A DNA stretch of 64,000 bases from contig NZ_JAEDXU010000006.1 of NCBI RefSeq assembly GCF_017830045.1, positions 186,001-250,000 of the forward strand, read 5' to 3'. The DNA is from Enterococcus larvae (GTDB taxonomy: Bacteria > Bacillota > Bacilli > Lactobacillales > Enterococcaceae). Made by a program: the position numbers and the translations under genes. Of this stretch, positions 48,401 through 57,600 are shown piece by piece (position 1 is the first letter of the stretch; each line of letters begins with the position of its first letter). Under the pieces are notes generated by a model. That model made no database searches, was not told where the DNA came from, and saw only the letters and a list, made by a program, of their open reading frames with translations.

Positions 48401-49178
48401 CCTGATCGGCACTGGCATCCGGATCATTGTCTGCTCTTCCGGCATGGATAGAAGCAACAATGATATCTGCGCTGCCTTCCAGCTCGGCGACAGCCTTCTC
48501 CGCTTCTGCTCTCAGGGCCTTGAACTCAAGACTTTCTACTTTGGCGCCATCCCATTTTGGAATATGAGGTGTTGTCAAGCCGATGATTCCGACTGTGACA
48601 TCTGTTACGCTGTCGCCGTCAAGGTCGATTTCCTTTAAAGTAGTTCCGCCAACAAAACGATTGGAAGTTCCTTTAAGATACGTGTTTGCAGATAAAATCG
48701 GAAAATCAGCTTCTTTCGTGATTTTATCGATCAAATCCAAGCCAAAGTTGAATTCATGGTTTCCCAGTACCATCGCATCATATTGTATCTCGTTCATAGC
48801 CTTGATCATTGGATGTGCTTCACTGACCAAAGGCGCTTTATTGTACAGATCATCTGTTAGAATCGTACCTTGAACCATATCCCCATTATCGATCAAGATT
48901 GTTCCATTCGGATTTTCTGCACGGACATTTTTGACAACAGTACTGACCTGTGAAAGGCCGACTGCTGCTGCTTTATCATCCTCATAAGACCAGTTCCACA
49001 GCTGGCCATGTACGTCAGATGTTCCCAGAATTGTCAATGTCTGAGAGGTTGCAGTTGCGTTTTGAACGGAGTCTGCTTCTTCAGCAAATGCTGTTGTTGT
49101 CAGTCCGCCCATCAGCAGTGTCGAGGCAGCAAGTAATTGAAGAATGTGTCTGAACTTCTTATTCCCTATCTTTTTCAC
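45489..49178 (-). CDS. wall-anchored double 5'-nucleotidase / 2',3'-cyclic phosphodiesterase (YfkN-like)
   Basis: This 1229-residue surface enzyme degrades extracellular nucleotides. After a signal peptide (LAASTLLMGGLTTTAFA) come two tandem metallophosphatase units, each opened by a metal motif (ILGTSDVHGQLW near 50; IMHTNDIHGRLEG near 625) and carrying GNHEFNFG/GNHEFDFG and GHDH/GHSH. Each is followed by a 5'-nucleotidase C-terminal domain with NGGGLRAN in the second unit. The end NYPNTGERIISYLSIGLL, with an RR tail, is a sortase signal whose motif is YPNTG instead of LPxTG. It is divergent from the LPXTG gene at 49336. Confidence 0.9.
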   Translation of the reverse strand: MKKIGNKKFRHILQLLAASTLLMGGLTTTAFAEEADSVQNATATSQTLTILGTSDVHGQLWNWSYEDDKAAAVGLSQVSTVVKNVRAENPNGTILIDNGDMVQGTILTDDLYNKAPLVSEAHPMIKAMNEIQYDAMVLGNHEFNFGLDLIDKITKEADFPILSANTYLKGTSNRFVGGTTLKEIDLDGDSVTDVTVGIIGLTTPHIPKWDGAKVESLEFKALRAEAEKAVAELEGSADIIVASIHAGRADNDPDASADQVINNVAGIDAYILGHDHRSFAEQIESPSGTTAVGAPKDTGIEMVRIDLDIEQVDGEWKVKNSTPSIVDTTKVAADEDLKASTQTYHDTTRQFISETIGTATESFLPKEEVAGIPEAQLQPTAMISLINNVQRKYTGAQLAASALFKADSKFDKGNISYSNIFDIYKYPNTLVSVNITGANLLTYMENQAKYYNTPQPEDLTISFNETIRVYNYDIFSGIDYKVDISKPEGQRIINPTIEGNAVDPTATYTIAMNNYRYEGLLASGIVTEDPIVSTDPETLRGFIAQYIKEKGTLDPEEEIERNWEVIGYDFDEDWRALAVDLVNNGTLQTTPSADGRTPNVKAITKQDVRDAGFQPTTVTIMHTNDIHGRLEGNGSDVLGMARLKTFKNLKDPDLLIDVGDAFQGLPISNFSEGMDMVAIMNEVGYDAMAVGNHEFDFGLDRALDYKAQLNFPLLSNNTYKDGKLIFEPYTIIEKDGRKFAVIGVTTPETATKTHPNNVVGVTFADPIEETKKVVTALKDGAEDIDAFIIAGHLGIDETTPNEWRGDTLAEAMSKAFPDLNMVVLDGHSHTAVDGGKMFGNVLYTQTGNYLNNVGMVKIDMNAAEKKSAELISAKYLADLEENAAVKALVDEAKANFEKWGSEVVIENNPYLFNGERDNVRTRETNLGNLVGDAMLAYGQGGFSEPTDFAVTNGGGLRANIEPGAVTLGDIIAVLPFGNSISQIKVTGAQVKEMFEMSLRSSAQTDESGKIILDDYGQPKLGANGGFLHVSSTVRVYYDSTKQGTLLTNDDGNDTDKTVVGERVLSVEVQNKETGKFEAIKDDATYNMATNDFLAAGGDGYDMLGGEREEGPSLDTVLINYLKQATTIRVLDAATNIDLSQYEEQFPGKRIVSIAEVDFNKIPGENGGTDDSTDDSGTGTTDSSKDKDAEKPAGGNYPNTGERIISYLSIGLLAAGTAGAGFYLYNQRRA

Positions 49179-49335
49179 AAAACAAACGCTCCTTCATGAG
49201 ATTATTTTCGTTACAGAGTCATTTTATCAAAAATATAGCGTTTTCTAAACAGTATTTTGTTGTTTTATTAAAAAATTCATGAGGGTTCATAAATGGATAT
49301 GTTAAAATAAGATTATAAAAATGGGAGGGAAGTAA

Positions 49336-50655
49336 ATGAAAAGAAAAAGTTGGGGCATCAAATTGTTGGGTATAGCACTAATTACAGGGGTAAGCTGGGC
49401 AACAATATCTCCTGTGTCAGCACAAACGACAAGTAGTACAGGAGAGAAGAAAACGACAGAAAGCAAAGAGCTTTCCAAGCGTGAAAAAAATGCAAAGTTG
49501 GCCATCACTCCTGAAATCGATGAAACGGACATTATTGCTGTTGTTGGTGAAAAAGGTCAGTTGACAATCGATATACTTGATTTTGGCGAAGATGTTCAGA
49601 TAGAGAACTTGATGGATATTTCTATAAAGGATGAAAAGATTTTAACTATTGATGAGGCTGGGAAATGGGAAGCACTGGAAGCTGGTGAAACAGAGCTCGA
49701 AGTGACCTTTACTTTCTCTGATAAAGAGTTGAAGCAAATCAAGGAGCTGTATCCGAATCAAGAGCTGACCATTGCAGAGGAAGCACAGATTTTAAAAGTA
49801 ACGATTGCATCAGCTGAAGATATAACAACGACGGATTTAGAGACAATAGATATTACACCGACCTTTGATGTGAGTAAAATTACTACAGAGGTAAACGGAA
49901 CAGGTCAGATCACCGTAGCACCAATTGGCGGTGTATCCGAGATCAAAGGGACTTTCAAGGCCCATGGTCATGATGAATCGATTATCAAGGTAGAAGAATC
50001 AGGTAAATGGACAGCACTATCTGCCGGGAAGACGACATTTGTCTTGGATTTTGAACTCTCAGAGGAAACACGAAAAGAAATTCAAGAGAAACACCCAGAT
50101 AAAGAGCTTATAAAAACGGCGATTGCTCAGATTGTCGAAGTGGAAGTAACAGCGGAAAAGCAAATACGTTCAATCGATCTTAATACAGGATTTGATACCC
50201 AGTCTATCACTGCTTTAGTGGGAGATACCGGTAAGCTGAATGCGAATCCGATAGAAGGAATTGAAAATAAAGGCGGTTCTTTTTATCCGGATGCAGATAC
50301 GTCTGATATCATTACTGTTGACGAACAAGGAAACTGGATCGCCCAAAAGGCAGGTACAACAACGCTTTTTGTTGCTCACATTCCATCTGACCAAACAATT
50401 GCAGCTGTAGCTGCCAGCTTTCCAGAGGGAACAGAAGTAGCATTTCCATCCATATTGGCTTATGAAAAAATTGAAGTAACAATCACAGATCCTGTTGTTG
50501 TTAAGCCGACAGGAGACAGTGGTCAGAAACCAGTTGGAGAATTACCGAAGACTGGGGAAGAGGATGGAGCGATGTTGCTATCTCTGGGTATTTTATCCAG
50601 TGGAACGGCTTTAGCTGTGATGAATGACCGAAAGAAACGAATGAATAAAATTTAA
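49336..50655 (+). CDS. LPXTG surface protein with three repeated domains
   Basis: This 439-residue protein has a signal peptide (core LLGIALITGVSW, cleavage near VSAQT) and three related domains of about 110 residues (starting near residues 55, 165 and 275). They share patterns such as ITVDE/KVEESGKW[TI]A, LSAGKTTF and a helix ending in a charged EIQEKHPDKEL-type stretch, suggesting bacterial Ig-like folds. The C-terminus LPKTGEEDGAMLLSLG plus basic tail is a sortase signal. AGGGAGG precedes the ATG. Its ligand is unknown. The three-fold duplication is visible from sequence alone. Confidence 0.85.
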   Translation: MKRKSWGIKLLGIALITGVSWATISPVSAQTTSSTGEKKTTESKELSKREKNAKLAITPEIDETDIIAVVGEKGQLTIDILDFGEDVQIENLMDISIKDEKILTIDEAGKWEALEAGETELEVTFTFSDKELKQIKELYPNQELTIAEEAQILKVTIASAEDITTTDLETIDITPTFDVSKITTEVNGTGQITVAPIGGVSEIKGTFKAHGHDESIIKVEESGKWTALSAGKTTFVLDFELSEETRKEIQEKHPDKELIKTAIAQIVEVEVTAEKQIRSIDLNTGFDTQSITALVGDTGKLNANPIEGIENKGGSFYPDADTSDIITVDEQGNWIAQKAGTTTLFVAHIPSDQTIAAVAASFPEGTEVAFPSILAYEKIEVTITDPVVVKPTGDSGQKPVGELPKTGEEDGAMLLSLGILSSGTALAVMNDRKKRMNKI

Positions 50656-50741
50656 AGGAACATCTTTATGGAAATACAGTAAAATCACTGTTATTGTAAA
50701 TCTTTTTCTTGATTAATCCGCTAAATTTAATAGCTGTACTC

Positions 50742-50785
50742 ATAGAGCATGAAATCTAATATATCGATTTCATGCTCTATTTTTA
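50742..50785 (+). terminator. terminator after the LPXTG gene
   Basis: ATAGAGCATGAAATC and GATTTCATGCTCTAT pair perfectly and are followed by TTTTTAT. Confidence 0.9.
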
Positions 50786-50796
50786 TACCAAATACT

Positions 50797-50849
50797 TTGA
50801 CATTTCAGTTTATTAAGGTATAATTTATTAAAAAGTTAGGCAAACCTAA
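50797..50849 (+). promoter_or_regulatory. efaCBA promoter with DtxR/EfaR-type operator
   Basis: TTGACA (50797-50802) and TATAAT (50819-50824), spaced by 16, are followed by TTAGGCAAACCTAA (50836-50849), which fits the TTAGG-n4-CCTAA box of MntR/EfaR-type regulators. Manganese-bound regulator would repress the transporter. Confidence 0.88.
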
Positions 50850-50887
50850 AAATAAATAATATTTTACCTAAAACGAGGTGTTTAAGA

Positions 50888-51640
50888 ATGAACAATAATG
50901 TATTCATAGAAAATCTTTCCGTAGCATATCAAGGAAAGCCTGCAATTCAATCTGTTGATTTAGTTTTATCAGCGAATAAGCTGACAGGGATCGTTGGTCC
51001 GAACGGCGCTGGAAAGTCGACCTTGATGAAGGCTGCTTTGGGCTTGATTCCAAAGAGCAACGGCAGTATTACCTATTTGGATGAGCCCTTGAAGAGTAAT
51101 CAACGTCGTTTTGCTTATGTTGAGCAACGGCAAAATGCTGACCTATCTTTTCCAATCGATGTTTTTGGTGTCGTGCTTTTAGGGACATATCCTAAAGTTG
51201 GGCTGATTCGCAGACCGGGAAAGAAAGAAAAAGAACTGGCTTGGCGTTGTCTTGAAAAGGTTGGACTGACTGATTTTGCTAAAAGACAAATCGGAGAGTT
51301 ATCCGGAGGTCAGCTGCAGCGGGTATTTTTAGCTAGAGCATTGGCACAGGAGGCGGATTGGTTTTTTCTGGATGAACCATTTGTCGGTATTGATGCTTCC
51401 AGTGAGCGAACGATCATCGATTTGTTGAAGCAGCTTCGAAACGAGGGAAAATCGATTGTCATTGTCCATCATGATCTGCATAAGGTTCGTGATTATTTCG
51501 ATGAGTTGGTTTTGTTGAACAAGGAGCTGATTGCTTACGGTGAAGTGTCCCAGACATTTACTGCTGAGAATCTGCAAAAGGGATACGGCGAAGAAATCAC
51601 AGAGATGATTAGACTGGGGGAGAGAAAGAATGATCGGTGA
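50888..51640 (+). CDS. efaC: manganese ABC transporter ATPase
   Basis: This 250-residue ATPase is the motor of a Mn2+ importer. Walker A GPNGAGKSTLM, signature LSGGQLQRVFLARALA, Walker B WFFLDEP and the switch His VHHDLHKV are present. It overlaps the permease gene by 11 bases. EfaCBA is the best known enterococcal manganese system and the metal-type operator upstream agrees. Iron or zinc transport is less likely given the operator and the EfaA-like binding protein. Confidence 0.9.
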   Translation: MNNNVFIENLSVAYQGKPAIQSVDLVLSANKLTGIVGPNGAGKSTLMKAALGLIPKSNGSITYLDEPLKSNQRRFAYVEQRQNADLSFPIDVFGVVLLGTYPKVGLIRRPGKKEKELAWRCLEKVGLTDFAKRQIGELSGGQLQRVFLARALAQEADWFFLDEPFVGIDASSERTIIDLLKQLRNEGKSIVIVHHDLHKVRDYFDELVLLNKELIAYGEVSQTFTAENLQKGYGEEITEMIRLGERKNDR

Positions 51641-52484
51641 ATTTATTGAAGGACTGGTAAAATATCAGTTTCTACAAAATGCTTTATTCACTTCGGCAAT
51701 CGTAGGAATCGTTGCCGGTGTGATTGGTTCCTTTATTATCCTGCGAGGAATGTCCTTGATGGGGGATGCGATTTCCCATGCGGTGCTTCCTGGGGTAGCC
51801 ATGTCGTATATGATGGGGACCAGTTATATCATTGGTGCTACATTATTCGGTCTCGTTTCAGCTGGGTTGATCGGCTTTGTGACCAAAAACAGTAAATTAA
51901 AAAATGACACAGCGATCGGGATCGTTTTCAGCTCGTTTTTCGCCTTAGGGATCATCTTGATTTCCTTTGCACGAAGCTCGACGGATCTGTATCATATCCT
52001 GTTCGGCAATGTGTTGGCTGTCCGTGATTCTGACATGTTATTGACGGCAATTGTCGGCATCATTGTTTTGACCCTTGTATTTTTATTCTACAAAGAGTTG
52101 AAGCTGACATCCTTTGATCCTGTGATTGCTCGCTCGTATGGAATGAACGTAACAGGGATCAATTATATGCTGATGTTTTTACTGACATTGGTTGCCGTGA
52201 CTTCTCTGCAAACTGTCGGTACGATTTTAGTGATTGCTATGCTGATCACACCAGCAGCAACGGCCTATCAGCTGACGAACAGCTTGTCCAAGATGATTGG
52301 TCTTGCCAGTCTGTTTGGGCTGTTGAGTGCGGTAATCGGACTATTCTTCAGCTACAGCTACAACCTTCCGTCAGGGGCAACAATTGTGTTGGCCGCTGCT
52401 GCATTTTTCATTTTAGCTTTTCTATTTTCACCAACGAAAGGACTTATTTTTGACTTAAGGAGGAGTAAACAACATGAAGCGTAA
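51630..52484 (+). CDS. efaB: manganese ABC transporter permease
   Basis: This 284-residue ABC-3 family permease has about 8 helices; the LRGMSLMGDAISHAVLPGVAM segment is the family signature and contacts the ATPase. It overlaps both neighbours (efaC by 11 bases, efaA by 11 bases), so the three are translated together. It is related to AdcB in this window but clearly distinct. Confidence 0.9.
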   Translation: MIGEFIEGLVKYQFLQNALFTSAIVGIVAGVIGSFIILRGMSLMGDAISHAVLPGVAMSYMMGTSYIIGATLFGLVSAGLIGFVTKNSKLKNDTAIGIVFSSFFALGIILISFARSSTDLYHILFGNVLAVRDSDMLLTAIVGIIVLTLVFLFYKELKLTSFDPVIARSYGMNVTGINYMLMFLLTLVAVTSLQTVGTILVIAMLITPAATAYQLTNSLSKMIGLASLFGLLSAVIGLFFSYSYNLPSGATIVLAAAAFFILAFLFSPTKGLIFDLRRSKQHEA

Positions 52485-53421
52485 AATCAGTTTATTTTTA
52501 ATCGCTGCCGCAGGCTTGGCTTTGCTGGCAGCGTGTGGTTCAGGAAAATCAGAAACAGGATCATCTGCAGAAAATAATTCAGGTGAACAGCTGCAAGTTG
52601 TTGCCACAAATTCCATCATTGCAGATATGGCAAAGGAGATCGGTGGAGACTTGATCGATCTTCATAGTATCGTCCCTGTGGGAACAGATCCTCATGAATA
52701 TGAACCGCTGCCTCAGGACATTCAAAAGGCAAGTGAAGCAGATGTAGTACTCTACAATGGGCTGAATCTGGAAACCGGCAACGGCTGGTTTGAGAAACTA
52801 ATGGAAACAGCAGGCAAGATAGAGGATACAGACTATTTTGCAGTCAGTCGAACAGTGACACCGATGTATTTATCTGGTCAGGAAAGTAGTCATACTGAAG
52901 ATCCTCATGCATGGTTGGATATCTCTAATGGGATTGCCTATAGTGAGGAAATCGCCCGAATATTTGCCGAAAAGGACCCTGACAATGGGGAAAAATATCT
53001 GGAAAATAGCAAGGCTTATACAGAAAAGCTGAGTGAGTTGGATCAAACAGCGAAAGCAGAATTTGCGGATATTCCTGAAGATAAGCGATTACTGGTAACA
53101 AGCGAAGGAGCCTTTAAATACTTTTCAAAGGCTTATGGCCTGACAGCAGCCTACATTTGGGAAATCAACACGGAGAGTCAGGGAACACCGGAACAAATGA
53201 AAGCAATCATCGATACGGTGAAATCCTCGGATATTTCTTCTCTGTTTGTAGAGACTTCAGTCGATGCCCGCAGTATGGAACGGCTATCGAAAGAAACTGG
53301 TCTGCCGATCTATAGCAAGATATTTACAGATTCAGTAGCAGAGAAGGGCGACGATGGGGACAGCTATTACACGATGATGAAATGGAACCTTGAAAAGATT
53401 CACGAAGGGTTGTCTCAGTAG
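52474..53421 (+). CDS. efaA: manganese-binding lipoprotein EfaA
   Basis: This 315-residue lipoprotein (lipobox LAAC, Cys at about 21) binds Mn2+ outside the cell. Metal ligands are seen in GTDPHEYEP, DPHAWLDI, the TSEGAFKYF segment and DSVAEKGDDGDSYY, the arrangement of PsaA/EfaA-type manganese binders, and it lacks the His-rich loop of AdcA. In E. faecalis EfaA is an endocarditis-associated antigen. It is the last gene of the operon, followed by a long hairpin. Confidence 0.92.
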   Translation: MKRKISLFLIAAAGLALLAACGSGKSETGSSAENNSGEQLQVVATNSIIADMAKEIGGDLIDLHSIVPVGTDPHEYEPLPQDIQKASEADVVLYNGLNLETGNGWFEKLMETAGKIEDTDYFAVSRTVTPMYLSGQESSHTEDPHAWLDISNGIAYSEEIARIFAEKDPDNGEKYLENSKAYTEKLSELDQTAKAEFADIPEDKRLLVTSEGAFKYFSKAYGLTAAYIWEINTESQGTPEQMKAIIDTVKSSDISSLFVETSVDARSMERLSKETGLPIYSKIFTDSVAEKGDDGDSYYTMMKWNLEKIHEGLSQ

Positions 53422-53526
53422 TTTAACTTCGATACGAAAAAAAGATCAACGATGCTTCTAAATAGCAAAAGATCGTAGGCCAATAATCAAAATAGAAATT
53501 GTCTTACACTCTAAACACAAATAAAC

Positions 53527-53646
53527 GGCGAGCCAAAAGCTGCTCTTTCGGAATTAAGCCGAATCATACTGAAAATATGAAAATCTATTTTCGTATGATT
53601 CTTCTTAATTCTCAGAGCATCCCACTTTTGGCTCAGCCTTTTTTAT
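53527..53646. terminator. long (about 105-base) hairpin between convergent genes
   Basis: Outer arms GAGCCAAAAG and CTTTTGGCTC, middle arms GAATTAAG and CTTAATTC and inner arms GAATCATAC and GTATGATTC form one long imperfect stem followed by TTTTTT. It probably ends efaA, but is unusually long for a simple terminator. No gene is seen between 53422 and 53685. Confidence 0.75.
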
Positions 53647-53685
53647 TCTTGTGTGGTATTTCCGATAATGTAGAACTTGTATTGT

Positions 53686-55458
53686 CTACAGCAGGTCTGC
53701 ATCCTTTAGTAATTCAATGATCATGGTTCCCTGTGCCTTTTCCAAGCCTTTTTTCTCAAGGAGCTTGATCAGCCACGGTACACGGATATCTTTTAATTTT
53801 TTTCCATCCAGTAATCGTCCTGTAGATTTCAGTAGAGTGCGGATGTCATAAGCAGAGGCAAAGACTTCCGGTACTCCGCGATCAACATTCAATAAGCTGT
53901 AAACAGCTTCCATTGCTGTACGAACAGAATATTCTGTTGTGAAGACGGTATCTCTTTCTGTTTCGCTGAAGTTGCCAATGAAGGCTAAATTTTGTGAGCC
54001 TTCAGGAATGACTAATGGACGATCCCCTTCCCTGCGTGCCATGAAATAAGAAGTGATATATGGCATGTAACAAGGAATGGTGTTACAGGAATTGTTAGCC
54101 AAATCAGCAATTTCTTCTACAGGAACCCCCATATGATACAGCCATTCTTGTGCAATTTCACTTCCGGTACATTCAGTAATGCTCTTCTTGATGAAGTTGC
54201 CGGGTTTATTTGAAAGCAGACCATAAATCCAAACGACTAGCTGATCTTTTGGCTGTGCTTTGAAATGAGGCTGACGATTCAATGTGTAACTCAGCATCCA
54301 GTTGGAATCTTTAACTGTGACGATACCGCCGGTTACTACTTTTCCGGCATAAGGGTCACGTTTGCTGATTTTTTCGATATAAGGTGCGACTTTATCATCT
54401 AATGTTGTCGTTGTTGCGGAAACGAACCAGCTTTCTTCAGGTAGGTTTTCACAGAATTTTTCCGGTTTTCCGAAGGCTGGATTTTGCGCTGCCATATTTT
54501 TCCATAGAGACCAGCTGCCGCCCAGATCGTGATTTACAGGAGCTGGATGATCGTTATCTCCATAAGTCGTACTTTCTGTGATACTGCCGTTTGTGATAAA
54601 GACCAGATCATTTTCAGTCAAATCTACCTGTTGTTCCTTGCCGCCGACTTCAAGAACCATTGTGCGGGCAACGATTTTTCCATTACTGGAATCTGTCAGC
54701 ACATTTTTCACAACGGTGTCATATTGGAAGTGAACGTTGTGATCTTCCAAGTAGTTGACCAATGGAAGCACCAAGGATTCATATTGATTGTATTTAGTAA
54801 ATTTCAAGGCAGAAAGGTCAGGCAGGCCATCGATATGATGAATAAAACGCATGATATACCGACGCATCTCCATTGCGCTATGCCATTTTTCAAAGGCAAA
54901 CATAGAAGACCAGTACAGCCAGAAATTAGATTCGAAGAATTCTTCCGAAAAAACATCAGTGATTTTCTTATCTTGTAATTGATCTTCAGCAGTCAAAAAC
55001 AGTTTGACCATTTCTTCAGAGGAAGCATCAGACAAGGTGAATTTTCCATCTGTTGGAATACGTTCGCCGCGATTTTCGATTGCCCGGCATTTTGAAGAGT
55101 TTGGATCTTCTTTATTAAGCCAGTAAAATTCATCTAAAACAGATGCATCTTCGACTTCAAGGGACGGAACAGAACGGAATAAGTCCCAGAGACATTCAAA
55201 ATGATTTTCCATTTCACGACCGCCGCGGATAATGAACCCTCTTGTTGGGTTCAAAATACCATCTAAGCTCCCGCCTGAAATTGGCAGTTCTTCTAAAATA
55301 TGAATGTTTTCCCCCTTCATTTGCCCGTCTCTGACTAGAAAAGCAGCTGCAGACAAGGAAGCCAGTCCAGCACCGACCAGATAGGCCGATTTATTTTCTA
55401 CGCCTTCCGGCTTTTTAGGACGTGCGAATGCTTCATAATTTCCATTACTTCGATACAT
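53686..55458 (-). CDS. ohyA: oleate hydratase
   Basis: This 590-residue FAD enzyme adds water to the double bond of oleic and linoleic acid, giving hydroxy fatty acids and detoxifying them. The N-terminus ([18 protein letters not shown]), the FAD loop [16 protein letters not shown], the segment GGSLDGI and [16 protein letters not shown] are typical of the MCRA/OhyA family. ATG at 55458 with AAAGGA upstream fits the family start; the frame continues upstream to 55521. It is a single minus-strand gene inside an otherwise plus-strand region, convergent with efaA. Confidence 0.92.
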   Translation of the reverse strand: MYRSNGNYEAFARPKKPEGVENKSAYLVGAGLASLSAAAFLVRDGQMKGENIHILEELPISGGSLDGILNPTRGFIIRGGREMENHFECLWDLFRSVPSLEVEDASVLDEFYWLNKEDPNSSKCRAIENRGERIPTDGKFTLSDASSEEMVKLFLTAEDQLQDKKITDVFSEEFFESNFWLYWSSMFAFEKWHSAMEMRRYIMRFIHHIDGLPDLSALKFTKYNQYESLVLPLVNYLEDHNVHFQYDTVVKNVLTDSSNGKIVARTMVLEVGGKEQQVDLTENDLVFITNGSITESTTYGDNDHPAPVNHDLGGSWSLWKNMAAQNPAFGKPEKFCENLPEESWFVSATTTTLDDKVAPYIEKISKRDPYAGKVVTGGIVTVKDSNWMLSYTLNRQPHFKAQPKDQLVVWIYGLLSNKPGNFIKKSITECTGSEIAQEWLYHMGVPVEEIADLANNSCNTIPCYMPYITSYFMARREGDRPLVIPEGSQNLAFIGNFSETERDTVFTTEYSVRTAMEAVYSLLNVDRGVPEVFASAYDIRTLLKSTGRLLDGKKLKDIRVPWLIKLLEKKGLEKAQGTMIIELLKDADLL

Positions 55459-55754
55459 ATCAATCATCCTTTCCAGTTTTGTTACTATCCTCATTATCGG
55501 AGCTTCCTGAATTTCGTGCAAATGATACCCATTGGAAATTGGACACTCCCTGTCAAATGTCTAAAAGGTCTTTAAAAGAGTAACGGAAAAGCATAATAAT
55601 TAGACAAAAATCAAACAAAAGAGGTAAAACGGTTTAAAGACGGATAATTGTTAAACAAAATGGGCTTCTATAGGAAAATCACTTGATTTATTTTAGAAAA
55701 ATGACTACTATTTATAAGGAAGCAATTGTTCAGTAATAGAAAGTGGAGGTCCCA

Positions 55755-56726
55755 ATGTCAAAACATTATTTTGATCCAAGATTGAAAATCTTTGCTCTTA
55801 ACTCAAATCGTCCGTTAGCAGAGAAAATTGCGAAAGCTGTTGGTGTGGAATTAGGAAAATCATCTGTCAGTCAGTTCAGTGATGGCGAGATTCAAATCAA
55901 CATCGAAGAAAGTATCCGTGGTTCTCACGTTTACTTGATTCAGTCAACTAGCAGTCCTGTGAACGACAATTTGATGGAACTGTTGATTATGGTGGATGCA
56001 TTGAAACGTGCAAGTGCTAAAACAATCAACGTAGTGATGCCTTATTACGGTTATGCGCGTCAAGATCGTAAAGCTCGTGCTCGTGAGCCGATCACTGCAA
56101 AATTAGTTGCGAACATGCTTGAAAAAGCTGGCGTAACAAGAATGTTGACATTAGACCTGCATGCTGTGCAGATTCAAGGATTCTTTGATATTCCGGTGGA
56201 TCACTTAATGGGTGCTCCTCTGATTGCGGATTACTTTATGGATCATGGGATTCAAGGGGACGATGTAGTTGTCGTATCTCCAGACCATGGTGGAGTGACT
56301 CGTGCTCGTAAACTGGCTGAATATCTGAAGTCTCCAATCGCGATCATCGACAAACGTCGTCCAAAAGCGAACGTAGCAGAAGTCATGAATATCATTGGTC
56401 AGGTAGAAGGAAAAATCTGTGTACTGATTGATGACATGATCGATACAGCAGGTACGATTTCATTGGCTGCCAATGCCTTGCAGGAAGCGGGAGCAAAAGA
56501 AGTTTATGCTTCTTGTACACACCCTGTTCTTTCAGGTCCGGCTTTGGAGCGTATTGAAGAATCAGCAATCAAACGTTTGGTTGTGACCGATTCTATCTAT
56601 TTATCAGATGATCGAAAAATCGAAAAGATCGACGAAGTCAGTGTTGGCGAATTGATTGGGGATGCGATCAAACGTATCCACGAAAACAAACCGGTCAGCC
56701 CACTATTCGAAACAAAAAATCGTTAA
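55755..56726 (+). CDS. prs: ribose-phosphate pyrophosphokinase (PRPP synthase)
   Basis: This 323-residue enzyme makes PRPP from ribose 5-phosphate and ATP for purine, pyrimidine, His and Trp synthesis. Motifs are the N-terminal [17 protein letters not shown], the ATP segment [18 protein letters not shown] and the PRPP loop [17 protein letters not shown] is also the signal sensed by PurR in this window. ATG at 55755 was chosen with GGAGGT upstream. It usually follows glmU directly; here accessory genes separate them. Confidence 0.96.
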   Translation: MSKHYFDPRLKIFALNSNRPLAEKIAKAVGVELGKSSVSQFSDGEIQINIEESIRGSHVYLIQSTSSPVNDNLMELLIMVDALKRASAKTINVVMPYYGYARQDRKARAREPITAKLVANMLEKAGVTRMLTLDLHAVQIQGFFDIPVDHLMGAPLIADYFMDHGIQGDDVVVVSPDHGGVTRARKLAEYLKSPIAIIDKRRPKANVAEVMNIIGQVEGKICVLIDDMIDTAGTISLAANALQEAGAKEVYASCTHPVLSGPALERIEESAIKRLVVTDSIYLSDDRKIEKIDEVSVGELIGDAIKRIHENKPVSPLFETKNR

Positions 56727-56732
56727 AAAGCA

Positions 56733-56785
56733 AATGTACCGAAAGCATTCTTAATTAAAGAATGCTTTCGGTACATTATTTTTTT
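56733..56785 (+). terminator. terminator of prs
   Basis: AATGTACCGAAAGCATTCTT and AAGAATGCTTTCGGTACATT are perfect inverted arms followed by TTTTTTT. Confidence 0.95.
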
Positions 56786-57036
56786 CTGATATAGGAAACT
56801 GCATGAATCAGCTCAATCGATGATAAGATGACCTGTCTTCAGCGATATAGGGAATCACTGAGTCAGTTCCCTATATCGCTCGTGAGCTCCCGATTCGCTT
56901 CGCTTTTCTTCTTGTCTAGCTACACAGACTAGCTCCTCTCAACAATAATTCAAAACATGTCTCATGGTAAAGAGCACCATGTGCCAGTTTCGTTTTATTG
57001 TTCGGGAGCTGACCAAGTCTGCTTCGCTTTTCTTCT
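56786..57036. repeat. repeat-rich intergenic region
   Basis: This gene-free stretch contains a hairpin (AGCGATATAGGGAA with TTCCCTATATCGCT, 56839-56879) and two copies of a CGCTTCGCTTTTCTTCTT-like end motif (near 56910 and 57020), each preceded by a GAGCT element. Between them lie GTCTAGCTACACAGACTAG and a palindromic CATGGTAAAGAGCACCATG. It resembles a dispersed enterococcal intergenic repeat; I cannot check copy number here. Confidence 0.5.
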
Positions 57037-57600
57037 TTAATTTGTGCTTTTAAGTTTTCGGTGTGCGACTGATATTGAAAGCAGGTAATCTTTCAACCAA
57101 TGCCACATTTTTCTACTGCCGACGTAAAATAGAAGGCCGAAAACTAGGCAAATCGGTAATGTCATAAAATCGGGTGCCTGCCAAAAACCAAAATTCATAA
57201 CGGTGATCGGCAGTGAATAGCCAAAGAACAATCCTACGGTTTTGATTACACCTGCGGCAATCACGACAAAGGAGCTGAAATAAAATGCTATGGACAGAAT
57301 CCCAACAACCGGAATGATGAACATGCCGGAGAAACCTGTGATGAAGTAGAATTTCATCAATTGTGCCATACTGCTCAAATTGAAGGAGCCATTTTTTAAT
57401 AATGCTTCATTTGTGTAAGAATCTGCTAATTTTTTAGGATTGCCAAGAGCCTGCAAAACATGATCTACAGAAGCACCATTGCTGACGGCTTCAAAAATAT
57501 GACTCTCTACTTCTTCAAGAATATCGACTCTTTCCTGTGTGTCTAGGCGGTTCAAATGTTTATTCAGCTGCTGCAAGTAATGTGTCACTTTTTCATTCAT
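57037..57600 (-). CDS. HAAS-domain (DUF1700-like) membrane protein
   Basis: This 187-residue protein has an N-terminal HAAS domain (KVTHYLQQLNKHLNRLDTQE, then EEVESHIFEAVSNG and VLQALGNPKKLADSY, the helical ALGxPxxLA pattern). Three or four membrane helices and a basic end follow. HAAS proteins are regularly encoded with PadR regulators and are thought to sense envelope or membrane conditions; the precise role is unknown. Its start codon overlaps the PadR stop by one base, so the pair forms one operon. Confidence 0.85.
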   Translation of the reverse strand: MNEKVTHYLQQLNKHLNRLDTQERVDILEEVESHIFEAVSNGASVDHVLQALGNPKKLADSYTNEALLKNGSFNLSSMAQLMKFYFITGFSGMFIIPVVGILSIAFYFSSFVVIAAGVIKTVGLFFGYSLPITVMNFGFWQAPDFMTLPICLVFGLLFYVGSRKMWHWLKDYLLSISVAHRKLKSTN

